DNA of 64,000 bases, taken from NCBI RefSeq assembly GCF_019857185.1, contig NZ_JAHWXP010000004.1, positions 62,001 through 126,000 of the forward strand. Reading direction: 5' to 3'. A model generated the notes under the pieces. It ran no database searches and had not been told where the DNA came from. It worked only from the letters and a program-made list of their open reading frames with translations. This stretch comes from Alteriqipengyuania abyssalis (GTDB taxonomy: Bacteria > Pseudomonadota > Alphaproteobacteria > Sphingomonadales > Sphingomonadaceae). Position 1 is the first letter of the stretch. The number at the start of each line of letters is the position of its first letter. This document shows, in pieces, positions 56,650 through 64,000 of this stretch. The translations under genes were made by a program, and so were the position numbers.

Positions 56650-57366
56650 CTACATCTTCTCCTTGAGGCCCTTGCGGATCAGCCACCAGTTGGTGGGAAA
56701 GGCAGTCGCGAAGCCGGCCAGCATGGCAATCTGCATCGCGAACCAGAACTCGGGCGTCGCGACCTCGGCCAGCCCGCCATAACTGGGCCTGAACCACACA
56801 AACTGGATCAGCGCCATCAGCCCGTACATGCCGACCTGCCACGATGTGATGGAGAGGAAATCGGCCTTCACCGCCGCCCATATGCCTTCGCCGGCCGAGA
56901 CATCGCGCATCGGCTTGATGGTGAAATACTGGAACGCGATGCCCAGCGCGAAGGCGACGATATAATCGACAATCCACACGGCGAAGATCTTCTCGCCGAA
57001 CAGCGAATGCCAGCCGAACCACACCGCGATCTGGGGCATCGCGAAGGCGGACCATTCGGCGATGATGTCGCCCAGCGTACACCCGGCCCCGCAATGCGAT
57101 GCGCCCTTGGCGACCGAGGCCCAGAAGGGCAGCTCTTCCCCGGGCGCGTCGATCCCGCGCCCCTTGCGCCGTCCGAAAGCGTAATAGAGCGCCACCCACA
57201 CGACGCTGCCGAACAGCGCGGTCAGCGGCCAGACGAAGTTCATCACCGCCATCTTCTGCGGATGCCGCGCGACGTCGATAGCGATCCACAGCGCGCAGGC
57301 TGCCGCAATCAGTAAAGAGATCGTCGAGAGTGCGTGGAGCCAGTCGGGAAAGCTCGGGGCGTGCAT
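56650..57366 (-). CDS. DUF4396 family membrane protein
   Basis: A 238-residue protein with about six membrane helices. A characteristic Cys-containing segment is WASVAKGASHCGAGCTLGDI, and the ending is AFPTNWWLIRKGLKEKM. DUF4396 members are often found beside metal or copper handling genes in other bacteria, and the CxxxC here might bind a metal (inference). It lies between recN and ligA on the same strand. Confidence 0.85.
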   Translation of the reverse strand: MHAPSFPDWLHALSTISLLIAAACALWIAIDVARHPQKMAVMNFVWPLTALFGSVVWVALYYAFGRRKGRGIDAPGEELPFWASVAKGASHCGAGCTLGDIIAEWSAFAMPQIAVWFGWHSLFGEKIFAVWIVDYIVAFALGIAFQYFTIKPMRDVSAGEGIWAAVKADFLSITSWQVGMYGLMALIQFVWFRPSYGGLAEVATPEFWFAMQIAMLAGFATAFPTNWWLIRKGLKEKM

Positions 57367-57407
57367 GCAGGTCTAAGGCCGGATGGAGGCCCCAGGTTCC
57401 GCCAGCC

Positions 57408-59072
57408 TCACACCCCCTCCAGCAACCGGTCCGCCTGCGCGCGCGCTTCGGGGGTGATTTCCGCGCCCGAGAGCATGCGCGCAATCTCTTCCTGCCGCTG
57501 CGCGGCATCGAGCAGCACAACGGACGTCTTGGTCACCGTACCGCTGCTCGCCTTGGCGATCTGGTAATGGACGCGGCCGCGCGCGGCGACCTGCGGCGAG
57601 TGCGTCACCACCAGCACCTGCCCGTCACTGGCGAGGCGCGCCAGCCGTTCGCCGATGGCCGAGGCGACCGCCCCGCCCACGCCGCGGTCGATCTCGTCGA
57701 AGATCATCGTCGCCGCGCCGCCCTGCTCCGCCAGCGCGACCTTCAGCGCGAGGATGAAGCGCGACAATTCGCCGCCGCTGGCGATCTTGTTGAGCGGAGC
57801 GAAGTCCGCGCCCGGATTGGTCGCGATCAGGAATTCGACCGCGTCCATGCCCGTGGGGCCCCACTTTTCCTGCGGCAGCGGCTGAACGTCCGTCTGGAAA
57901 CGCGCGGCGTCCAGCTTCAGCGGCGCAAGCTCGGCGGCAACCGCCTTGTCGAGCGTCTTGGCGGCGGCCTTGCGCGCCTTGCGCAGCCGCACAGCGGCGC
58001 CCTCGTAGGCGTCAAACGCCTCGCGCTCGGCGATCCGCAGCGCATCGAGCTGTGCCTCGCCGCCTTCGATCGCGTCGAGCTGGCTACGCATCTCGCGCAT
58101 CTTGTCCGGCAGTTCGTCGACCTCGCAGCGATGCTTGCGGGCGAGCGCGCGCAGGTCGAACAGGCGCGTTTCGGCGGCGTCCAGCGCGGCGGGATCGTGG
58201 ACCAGCGCCTCGGCTGCCTCTTCCAGCTTCTCCTCCGCCTCGGTCCCTTCGAGGATCGCCCGGTCGAGCGCCGCCAGCGCCTCCGCCAGAAGCTTGTGCT
58301 CTCCGGCAATCCGGTCGAGCCGGCGCGCGGCGGTGCGCAGTTCGCTGAGCGGCGATTCGGAGCCTTCCCAGATGTGGCGCAGCTCTTCCAGATCGCCCGC
58401 CAGCCGCTCCCCCTTCTGCATCGAGGCGCGCTGTTCGGCGAGGCGTGCTTCCTCGCCCGCCTGCGGGGCAATCTCGGTCAGCTCGGCCAGATGCGCGAGC
58501 AGAAGGTCCTGTTCCGCACTGGCGGCATCGATCGCGGCGCGCGCCTCTTCCAGCGCTTCCGACGCCTTCTGCCATTCGCGCCAGTTGCGCGCGACCTTGG
58601 CGGTATCAGCCCCGGCGAACCGGTCGAGCAGCTGGCGGTGGCCGCGCGGGTTCACCAGCCCCCGATCATCGTGCTGACCGTGCAGCTCGACCAGAATCGG
58701 CGCGAGATTGCGGAGCAGTCCGACGCTGGCCGACTGGTCGTTGACGAAGGCCTTGGAGCCCCCGTCCGCCTTGATCTGGCGGCGGATGATCAGCGGTTCG
58801 CCCGGCTCGATCTCGACCCCCGCATCCTCCAGCGCCTCTGCCAGCGCGGGCGGGAGAGTGGCGAATTCGAAACTGGCGGTGACGCTGGCCTGATCGGCGC
58901 CGCTGCGCACCAGCGCGGTTTCCGCGCGGTTGCCCAGCACCAGCCCCAACGCGTCGAGCAAAATCGACTTGCCCGCCCCCGTCTCACCCGTGAGCACGCC
59001 GAGACCGCGCCCGAAATCGAGATCGAGCGCTTCGATAAGAACGACATTGCGGACGGCGAGTTGAGTCAGCAT
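57408..59072 (-). CDS. recN: DNA repair protein RecN
   Basis: A 554-residue SMC-like ATPase for double-strand-break repair. The Walker A motif is GETGAGKSILLDALGLVLG (~29-36), followed by long coiled-coil arms (~150-350) and the C-terminal ABC signature ASGGELSRFILALKVAL, Walker B MIFDEIDRGVGG and VLVVTHSPQVAARG. ATG 59072 gives the usual MLTQLAVRNVVLIE start; the frame opens further upstream in a non-conserved stretch. It lies 115 bp after bamD. Confidence 0.97.
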   Translation of the reverse strand: MLTQLAVRNVVLIEALDLDFGRGLGVLTGETGAGKSILLDALGLVLGNRAETALVRSGADQASVTASFEFATLPPALAEALEDAGVEIEPGEPLIIRRQIKADGGSKAFVNDQSASVGLLRNLAPILVELHGQHDDRGLVNPRGHRQLLDRFAGADTAKVARNWREWQKASEALEEARAAIDAASAEQDLLLAHLAELTEIAPQAGEEARLAEQRASMQKGERLAGDLEELRHIWEGSESPLSELRTAARRLDRIAGEHKLLAEALAALDRAILEGTEAEEKLEEAAEALVHDPAALDAAETRLFDLRALARKHRCEVDELPDKMREMRSQLDAIEGGEAQLDALRIAEREAFDAYEGAAVRLRKARKAAAKTLDKAVAAELAPLKLDAARFQTDVQPLPQEKWGPTGMDAVEFLIATNPGADFAPLNKIASGGELSRFILALKVALAEQGGAATMIFDEIDRGVGGAVASAIGERLARLASDGQVLVVTHSPQVAARGRVHYQIAKASSGTVTKTSVVLLDAAQRQEEIARMLSGAEITPEARAQADRLLEGV

Positions 59073-59187
59073 CGCGGGCGCAGAATAGCGTGCGCATGCG
59101 CGCGCGTCACCGGCCCGCACGCATGCTTACGGTTCATGGATGTGCATAAGCGGCCCGATCGCGGGCCGCCCGGGGACAGAAGCGCGA

Positions 59188-59991
59188 TCAGTTGGCCAGC
59201 GCGACCTGCGTGTCGGCCGCATGATCCTCGACCAGTGCGTAGGCCTTGTCGTACCATTCGCTGCCGGGATAATTCGCGCCGAGCACGGCGGCGTACTTCT
59301 TCGCTTCCTGCGGAATGCCGAGCGCGAGGCTGGTTTCGGTCAGGCGATAGAGCGCTTCGGCAGCATGGCTGGTGGTCTGATAGTTCTCGACCACGTTCTG
59401 GAACCGGATCTGCGCGGCGGTCCACTTGCCCGACTTTTCGTAGAAGCGGCCAATGTCCATTTCCTTGCCCGCGAGGTGATCGCGCACGAGGTCGATCTTG
59501 AGGCGCGCGTCGGCGGCATATTCCGACTGCGGGAAGCGGCGCTCCACCTCGCGCAGCGCGACCAGCGCCTGCTCGGTCACCTTCTGGTCACGCTGAACGT
59601 CGCTGATCTGCTCGTAATAGCTGAGTGCGATCAGGTAATAGGCGTAAGGCGCATCCTTGTTGCCCGGATGGATCGACAGGAAGCGCTGCGCGCTCTGGAT
59701 CGCCTTCGAATAGTCGCGCGAGACGTAATAGCTGAAAGCGCTCATCAGCTGCGCGCGGCGTGCCCAGGGCGAATAGGGATGCTGGCGCTCAACCTCGTCG
59801 AACAGCGCAGCGGCGAGCTGCGGATTGCCACGGTCGAGCCGCTGCTTGGCAGTCGCGTAAAGCGTTTCGACGTCGCGCGCGACATAGGCGGTATCGGCCG
59901 GGCCGCCGCCGCTACCGGCACAGCCGGACACGAGAGTGGCAATGGTGCCGAGGGCGAGCGCGGCGGCGATGGTCTTGGCGTTGGCTGTCAT
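59188..59991 (-). CDS. bamD: Outer membrane protein assembly factor BamD
   Basis: A 267-residue lipoprotein of the BAM complex. The signal peptide ends VSGCAG (Cys24). Tetratricopeptide-like repeats follow (TLYATAKQRLDRGNPQLAAA, LFDEVERQHPYSPWARRAQL, YYLIALSYYEQI), as in BamD/YfiO, and the length is standard. The context bamD-recN-ligA is common in Alphaproteobacteria. Confidence 0.95.
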   Translation of the reverse strand: MTANAKTIAAALALGTIATLVSGCAGSGGGPADTAYVARDVETLYATAKQRLDRGNPQLAAALFDEVERQHPYSPWARRAQLMSAFSYYVSRDYSKAIQSAQRFLSIHPGNKDAPYAYYLIALSYYEQISDVQRDQKVTEQALVALREVERRFPQSEYAADARLKIDLVRDHLAGKEMDIGRFYEKSGKWTAAQIRFQNVVENYQTTSHAAEALYRLTETSLALGIPQEAKKYAAVLGANYPGSEWYDKAYALVEDHAADTQVALAN

Positions 59992-60051
59992 GGTCGCGCG
60001 GTATAGCGACCACCGCCATGAACGCCAAGTGAAAGGCTGGGCCGGTCTTGC

Positions 60052-61224
60052 TCAGCTCGCCGGGCGTTCGCCATGGCCGGAAAGCTCGCCACCCTCGGGC
60101 GCGTCCCACAGCAGATGGCGCCCCTCCAGCGCGACGAGATTCTTGTCGCGGATGACTTCGCCCTTGGTCTTGTAGCCAAGCAGCTGTTCGGCATCGAGAT
60201 GCGGATTCACCGCCAACACGCGCAGTTCTTCTGAGGTGAAGTCGGACAGGCCGCGGGCCCGCTCCTGCCCCTGCTGGTCGTAGATGTGGAGCACATCGCC
60301 GCGGCTGAAATCGCCCTCGATCGAGAGGATGTCCTCGCGCCGGATAGCGCGGTTGCCCTCGGCGATCTCGTCCGCCAGCTCGTCCGAAATGCCGATGCTG
60401 CCAGCCATCTGGAGCCGGTTGGCAATCCACCGCTCCCACCCCGTGGTTGGCGTGTCGTGCGCGATGAACTTGGTGGCGCGACGCTCCCCGTCGAGCACGG
60501 AGCTGAGCGGATTATCGTGTTCGCCATGCGCGATATAGGTGGTGACGCCCGCTTCCTGCGCGATGTTGGCTGCCATCAGCTTGGTCGTCATGCCGCCGGT
60601 GCCCAGCGTGCTCTTGCCCTTGGTCGCTTCCATGAACGGCGCGACATCGGTGACTTCGGGAATGAACTCGGCACCTTCTTCGTCCGGGTGGCGATCGAAC
60701 AGGCCGTCGACCTCGGTCAGGATGATGAAGTCCTTCGCATCGACCATCTGCGCCACCTTGGCCGCCAGCCGGTCGTTATCGCCGACGCGGATTTCCTCGG
60801 TGGTGATCGAATCGTTCTCGTTGACGATCGGCATCACCCCGGCTTCCAGCAGGCGGAACACGGTGTTGCGGGTGTTGAGGAAGCGGCGGTGATCCTCGAA
60901 ATCGCCGAGCGTCAGCAGCACCTGCGCAATCTCGAAATCGAATTCGTGCCCGATCTGCTTGTATGCATTGGTCAGGATCGGCATCCCGCACGCAGCGGCG
61001 GCCTGCTTGTCGCTGACCCCGGCGGTCTCGGGCCGCTCACCCACGATCTTGAGCCCCAGCGCCACCGCGCCGGAACTGCACAAAATGACGTTCGTGCCGC
61101 GCTCGCGCAGCCTGGCGACGTCTTCCAGCATCCGCTGGATGAACCCGAAACGCGGCGTCAGGCGTTCGGTGTTCGCAACCAGGGTGGAACCGATCTTGAC
61201 GACAACGGTGTTCGATTGCGGCAT
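60052..61224 (-). CDS. proB: Glutamate 5-kinase
   Basis: A 390-residue first enzyme of proline synthesis (glutamate to glutamyl 5-phosphate). The amino-acid-kinase fold is seen in VVKIGSTLVANTE, NVILCSSGAVALGLKI, FRLLEAGVMPIVNENDSITT, RVGDNDRLAAKVAQM and GKSTLGTGGMTTKLMAA; residues ~290-375 form a C-terminal PUA domain. ATG 61224 fits the family; the frame is open to 61335 but that part is Cys/Phe-rich and not conserved-looking. Divergent from proC-proA. Confidence 0.95.
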   Translation of the reverse strand: MPQSNTVVVKIGSTLVANTERLTPRFGFIQRMLEDVARLRERGTNVILCSSGAVALGLKIVGERPETAGVSDKQAAAACGMPILTNAYKQIGHEFDFEIAQVLLTLGDFEDHRRFLNTRNTVFRLLEAGVMPIVNENDSITTEEIRVGDNDRLAAKVAQMVDAKDFIILTEVDGLFDRHPDEEGAEFIPEVTDVAPFMEATKGKSTLGTGGMTTKLMAANIAQEAGVTTYIAHGEHDNPLSSVLDGERRATKFIAHDTPTTGWERWIANRLQMAGSIGISDELADEIAEGNRAIRREDILSIEGDFSRGDVLHIYDQQGQERARGLSDFTSEELRVLAVNPHLDAEQLLGYKTKGEVIRDKNLVALEGRHLLWDAPEGGELSGHGERPAS

Positions 61225-61382
61225 GTTTGATCCATCTTGGCGGCCAAAAGAGTGGCGCGGACATAGGCAAGGGTGTTGCATCGCACAACCCACTGGAAAA
61301 AATTGCACGACTGTGTTATAAAAGAATAAACACATTGAAAAGGCACGATCGACGGCCCCAAAGCACGCGCGCCAAGATCGCC

Positions 61383-62192
61383 TTGGAAAACAGATGGAGA
61401 GATATTATCTTTCAAGACATACTTTTGATCGGCTGCGGAAAAATGGGCGGAGCGCTGCTCGAATACTGGAAGCGGGGTGACGAAAGCTTCACCATCGTCG
61501 ACCCGTTTCTGGAGAAAGCGCCCGAGGGTGTTACGCTCGTCAAGGAACGCAGCGAACTCGGCGACAAGCGCTTCGACGCGATCATCGTCGCGATCAAGCC
61601 GCAGATGATCGACGACATCCTGCCCGACTATGCGCCCGTCCTGTCGGATAACGGCTACGTGATCTCTATGGCGGCAGGCGCCTCGATCGAGCGCATTTCC
61701 AAGGTCATGGGCCATGCGCCGGTCATCCGGATCATGCCAAACCTGCCGGCGTTCGTGGGCAAGGCGACCAATGGCCTCGTCGCAGGCCCCGGCGTCACGG
61801 ACGACCAGCGCAAGCACGCGCATGCGATGATGGAGCGGACCGGCACCGTGGTCGAAGTCGACGACGAGGACCAGCTCGACCGCGTCACCGCAGTCGCAGG
61901 TTCCGGCCCCGGCTACGTCTTCGAACTTGCCCGCGCCTATGTCGCCGCGGCCGAAGGCATCGGCTTCTCGCACGAACAGGCCCGCGCACTGGTGCTCGGC
62001 ACGCTGGAAGGCACGATCGCGATGGCGATCGACCAGGACGGGCAGACGCTGGAGGAACTGCGCAATTCGGTCACCAGCAAGGGCGGCACGACCGCCGCCG
62101 GGCTCGACGCGCTGAACGGCGACGGTGCCGTGTCGCGCAAGTTCGAACAGACGCTGGAGGCGGCCTACAACCGCGCCGTCGAACTGAGGTAG
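61383..62192 (+). CDS. proC: Pyrroline-5-carboxylate reductase, start codon uncertain
   Basis: A ~269-residue reductase for the last step of proline synthesis. It shows the NAD(P) loop [54 protein letters not shown] and the end [14 protein letters not shown]. No ATG or GTG lies near the expected start: choices are TTG 61383 (used here), an ATT at 61404 and an ATC at 61407; a GGAG motif at 61396-61399 sits seven bases before the ATC, and the ATC start would give an N-terminus (I/M)[10 protein letters not shown] that matches the family. Proline-5-carboxylate activity is secure from motifs; the start is not. Confidence 0.9.
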   Translation: MENRWRDIIFQDILLIGCGKMGGALLEYWKRGDESFTIVDPFLEKAPEGVTLVKERSELGDKRFDAIIVAIKPQMIDDILPDYAPVLSDNGYVISMAAGASIERISKVMGHAPVIRIMPNLPAFVGKATNGLVAGPGVTDDQRKHAHAMMERTGTVVEVDDEDQLDRVTAVAGSGPGYVFELARAYVAAAEGIGFSHEQARALVLGTLEGTIAMAIDQDGQTLEELRNSVTSKGGTTAAGLDALNGDGAVSRKFEQTLEAAYNRAVELR

Positions 62193-62271
62193 CGGACGTT
62201 CGGAACCCGGGGCACGTCTTGCCCGTCTATCAAGCAGAGCTTCAAAAATAACAGATCCGAAGAGGACCACC

Positions 62272-63537
62272 ATGAACGACCAGACACTCGATCCGGCGAT
62301 CCACATCCACGAACTCGGCAGCAACGCGCGCGCCGCGGCGAAGGGCCTGCTGACCGCGAGTACCGGGGCCAAGAACACCGCCCTCACCGCCGCCGCCAAG
62401 GCGCTGCGCGACCATCAGGACGAGCTGCTCGAAGCCAATGCCAAGGATGTCGCCTCGGTTGAAGGCAAGAAGCCCGACAGCTTCATCGACCGCCTGAAAC
62501 TGACCCCCGACCGCATCGAAGGCATGGCTAGCGCGCTTGAACAGATTGCCGAGCTGCCCGACCCCGTCGGCCGCCAGCTCGCCGAGTTCGACCGGCCCAA
62601 CGGGTTGAAGATCGAACGCGTCGCGGTGCCCATCGGCGTGATCGGCATGATCTACGAATCGCGGCCCAACGTCGGCGCAGACGCATCGGCGCTGTGCCTC
62701 AAGTCGGGCAACGCGGTGATCCTGCGCGGCGGTTCCGAAAGCCGCAATTCGACGCGGGTCATTGTCCGCTGCATGCAGGAAGGCCTCAAGGCTGCGGGCC
62801 TGCCCGAGAATGCCGTGCAGACCGTCGGCACAACCGACCGCGCTGCTGTGGCCGAACTGCTCAAGGCGGACGAGTTCGTCGACCTCGTCATCCCGCGCGG
62901 CGGGCGTGGCCTCGTCGAGCTGGTGCGTGACCAGGCGAGCGTGCCCACGCTCCTCCACCTCGATGGCAACTGCCACACCTATGTCCATGAAAAGGCCGAC
63001 CTCGACAAGGCGGCCGAGGTCATCCGCAACGCCAAGCTGCGCCGCACCGGCGTCTGCGGCGCGACCGAGAGCATCGTGGTCGACAAGGCGGTGGCCGAGC
63101 AGGCGATCCCCAAGATCGCGGCGATCTTCGGCGATGATTGCGAGCTTCGCGGCGACGAAACCGCCGTTTCCATCGCGCCGAGCATCAAGCCCGCGACGGA
63201 CGAAGACTGGGGCACCGAATATCTCGACCCCATCGCGAGCGTGAAGGTGGTCGACGGCCTCGACGAGGCGATCGACTGGGTCGACACCTATTCGAGCCAC
63301 CACACCGACGCGATCATCACCGAGGATGACGATGCGGCGCGCAAGTTCATGACCAGCATCGACAGCGCGATCCTGATGCACAACGCCTCGACACAGTTCG
63401 CCGATGGCGGCGAGTTCGGCATGGGCGCGGAGATCGGCATCGCGACGGGCAAGATGCACGCGCGCGGCCCGGTCGGCCTCGAACAGCTGACCAGCTTCAA
63501 ATACCTCGTCCACGGCAACGGCCAGACGCGGCCGTAA
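62272..63537 (+). CDS. proA: Glutamate-5-semialdehyde dehydrogenase (gamma-glutamyl phosphate reductase)
   Basis: A 421-residue enzyme of proline synthesis, acting after ProB. Family segments are [20 protein letters not shown] (the first residue reads Val-Pro-Ile), [36 protein letters not shown], catalytic Cys in [13 protein letters not shown] and [20 protein letters not shown], followed by [25 protein letters not shown] ribosome-binding site precedes the ATG. It lies 79 bp after proC and ends in a strong terminator. Confidence 0.97.
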   Translation: MNDQTLDPAIHIHELGSNARAAAKGLLTASTGAKNTALTAAAKALRDHQDELLEANAKDVASVEGKKPDSFIDRLKLTPDRIEGMASALEQIAELPDPVGRQLAEFDRPNGLKIERVAVPIGVIGMIYESRPNVGADASALCLKSGNAVILRGGSESRNSTRVIVRCMQEGLKAAGLPENAVQTVGTTDRAAVAELLKADEFVDLVIPRGGRGLVELVRDQASVPTLLHLDGNCHTYVHEKADLDKAAEVIRNAKLRRTGVCGATESIVVDKAVAEQAIPKIAAIFGDDCELRGDETAVSIAPSIKPATDEDWGTEYLDPIASVKVVDGLDEAIDWVDTYSSHHTDAIITEDDDAARKFMTSIDSAILMHNASTQFADGGEFGMGAEIGIATGKMHARGPVGLEQLTSFKYLVHGNGQTRP

Positions 63538-63560
63538 GCCGCGCGACCCATGCGAAAAGT

Positions 63561-63595
63561 GCCGCCGATGCCTTCCCGGGCGTCGGCGGCTTTTT
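63561..63595 (+). terminator. Rho-independent terminator of proA
   Basis: Stem GCCGCCGA-t-GCC pairs with GGC-g-TCGGCGGC (12 pairs with one wobble), loop of about six bases, followed by TTTTT. It is 23 bp after the proA stop and between convergent genes. Confidence 0.9.
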
Positions 63596-63603
63596 CCTGG
63601 GCG

Positions 63604-64000
63604 TCAGATATTGGTGCTGCACGGAATCAGGCTGGGCAGCAGGAAGGTGTAGGGTCGCATCCGTTCGGAATTGCGCGCGACGATCTGCTCTTCCACGTCC
63701 TGCAGTGCCGCACGGAAGCGCGACAGCGCCCCGCCCTTCCCCGCGATCTGCGGGTCCTGAAACCACTGCGGATAGGGAAAGTCGGGCGAGAGATAGGTGC
63801 CCAGCGGACGGTAGTAGAGCGAGCCGAGCAGGAAGAGCACTTTGAGCTGCTGCAACGCCAGAACCTCGGGCGGCATCATCGCCAGCCAGCCGGTCTTGGT
63901 CCCGCCCTTTTGCGTATCGGGTGCCGGCTGCCAGAACGCGCCCGTCACCGCCGGGGCATATTCCATGATCGCCTTTTGCGGGAAGTTGACCGAGGCGTGC
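63604..64000 (-). CDS. Lipoxygenase, C-terminal part (5' end cut by window edge)
   Basis: The last ~131 residues of a lipoxygenase. The visible part begins HASVNFPQKA, matching the family's HAAVNF segment that supplies the His and Asn iron ligands, and ends LPSLIPCSTNI, with the C-terminal Ile that is the last iron ligand in this family. In between are VLFLLGSLYYRPLGTYL and VEEQIVARNSERMRPYTFLL, usual for the C-terminal domain. Lipoxygenases insert dioxygen into polyunsaturated fatty acids; they are rare in bacteria. Convergent with proA. The rest of the gene lies outside the window. Confidence 0.85.
   Translation of the reverse strand, partial: HASVNFPQKAIMEYAPAVTGAFWQPAPDTQKGGTKTGWLAMMPPEVLALQQLKVLFLLGSLYYRPLGTYLSPDFPYPQWFQDPQIAGKGGALSRFRAALQDVEEQIVARNSERMRPYTFLLPSLIPCSTNI

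Noticed and set aside
61303-61330. TTGCAC and TATAAA elements between proB and proC as a promoter
   Set aside because: They are only nine bases apart; no properly spaced partner was found, although the region is AT-rich and must hold promoters.

Overview
The window is a GC-rich (roughly two-thirds G+C by eye), gene-dense chromosomal segment of an alphaproteobacterium. The GcrA cell-cycle regulator, the sdhC-sdhD-sdhA order, a HisKA_2/HWE-type histidine kinase, and the rimP-nusA-ylxR-infB and bamD-recN-ligA neighbourhoods point to Alphaproteobacteria. The overall gene content, including a subclass B3 metallo-beta-lactamase lipoprotein and a bacterial lipoxygenase, fits Sphingomonadales, probably Erythrobacteraceae; that finer placement is inference. 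I see no integrase, transposase, phage gene or CRISPR array. Fifty-six protein-coding genes are listed, two of them cut by the window edges, plus one tRNA.

Layout. 1-2.4 kb: an aldehyde dehydrogenase (cut at the left edge) and an AcoR-like regulator that lacks the AAA+ domain, with a perfect palindrome between them. 2.5-11.5 kb: one giant autotransporter adhesin (2989 codons) built from 14 cadherin-like, 6 ASH-type and 4 IPT/TIG modules, divergent from a NarL-type response regulator and 7TM-type histidine kinase (11.8-14.3 kb). 14.4-20.5 kb: tRNA-Ser(CGA), hspQ, an orphan ABC-2 permease, gcrA, a DUF1993 gene, a spermidine-synthase-like methyltransferase fold, a zinc alcohol dehydrogenase and a HisKA_2 sensor kinase. 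20.6-34 kb: the translation/RNA cluster, split in two: truB-rpsO-pnp, and rimP-nusA-ylxR-infB-(42-aa membrane peptide)-thioesterase-rbfA-tdk-M50 protease, separated by glpD on the opposite strand. truB carries an in-frame palindromic repeat insertion.

34-43.9 kb: a YedK/HMCES-type protein, an M28 lipoprotein peptidase, 3-hydroxybutyrate dehydrogenase, a YpfJ-like metalloprotease followed by a ClpP-fold protein with a very long acidic disordered N-terminus, a luciferase-like monooxygenase, a BlaI/M56-peptidase pair with a clear double operator, and a lipoprotein with an HExxH site. 43.9-51.5 kb: sdhCDA (no sdhB here), then a plus-strand overlapping set of SDR, B3 metallo-beta-lactamase, DUF6151, prmA and DUF2459, followed by a fatty-acid-hydroxylase-type protein. 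51.5-64 kb: a sigma factor and its YCII partner joined in the same frame across an amber codon, a class A beta-lactamase-like lipoprotein, ligA, DUF4396, recN, bamD and proB on the minus strand; divergent proC-proA; and at the right edge the C-terminal part of a lipoxygenase.

Functional links that can be read from the arrangement: core translation and RNA decay genes with overlapping start/stop codons; proline biosynthesis complete in one divergent locus (proB, proC, proA); a beta-lactam-related group (BlaI/M56 pair, B3 enzyme, class A-like enzyme) scattered over about 14 kb; and a two-component system that shares its upstream region with the giant adhesin.
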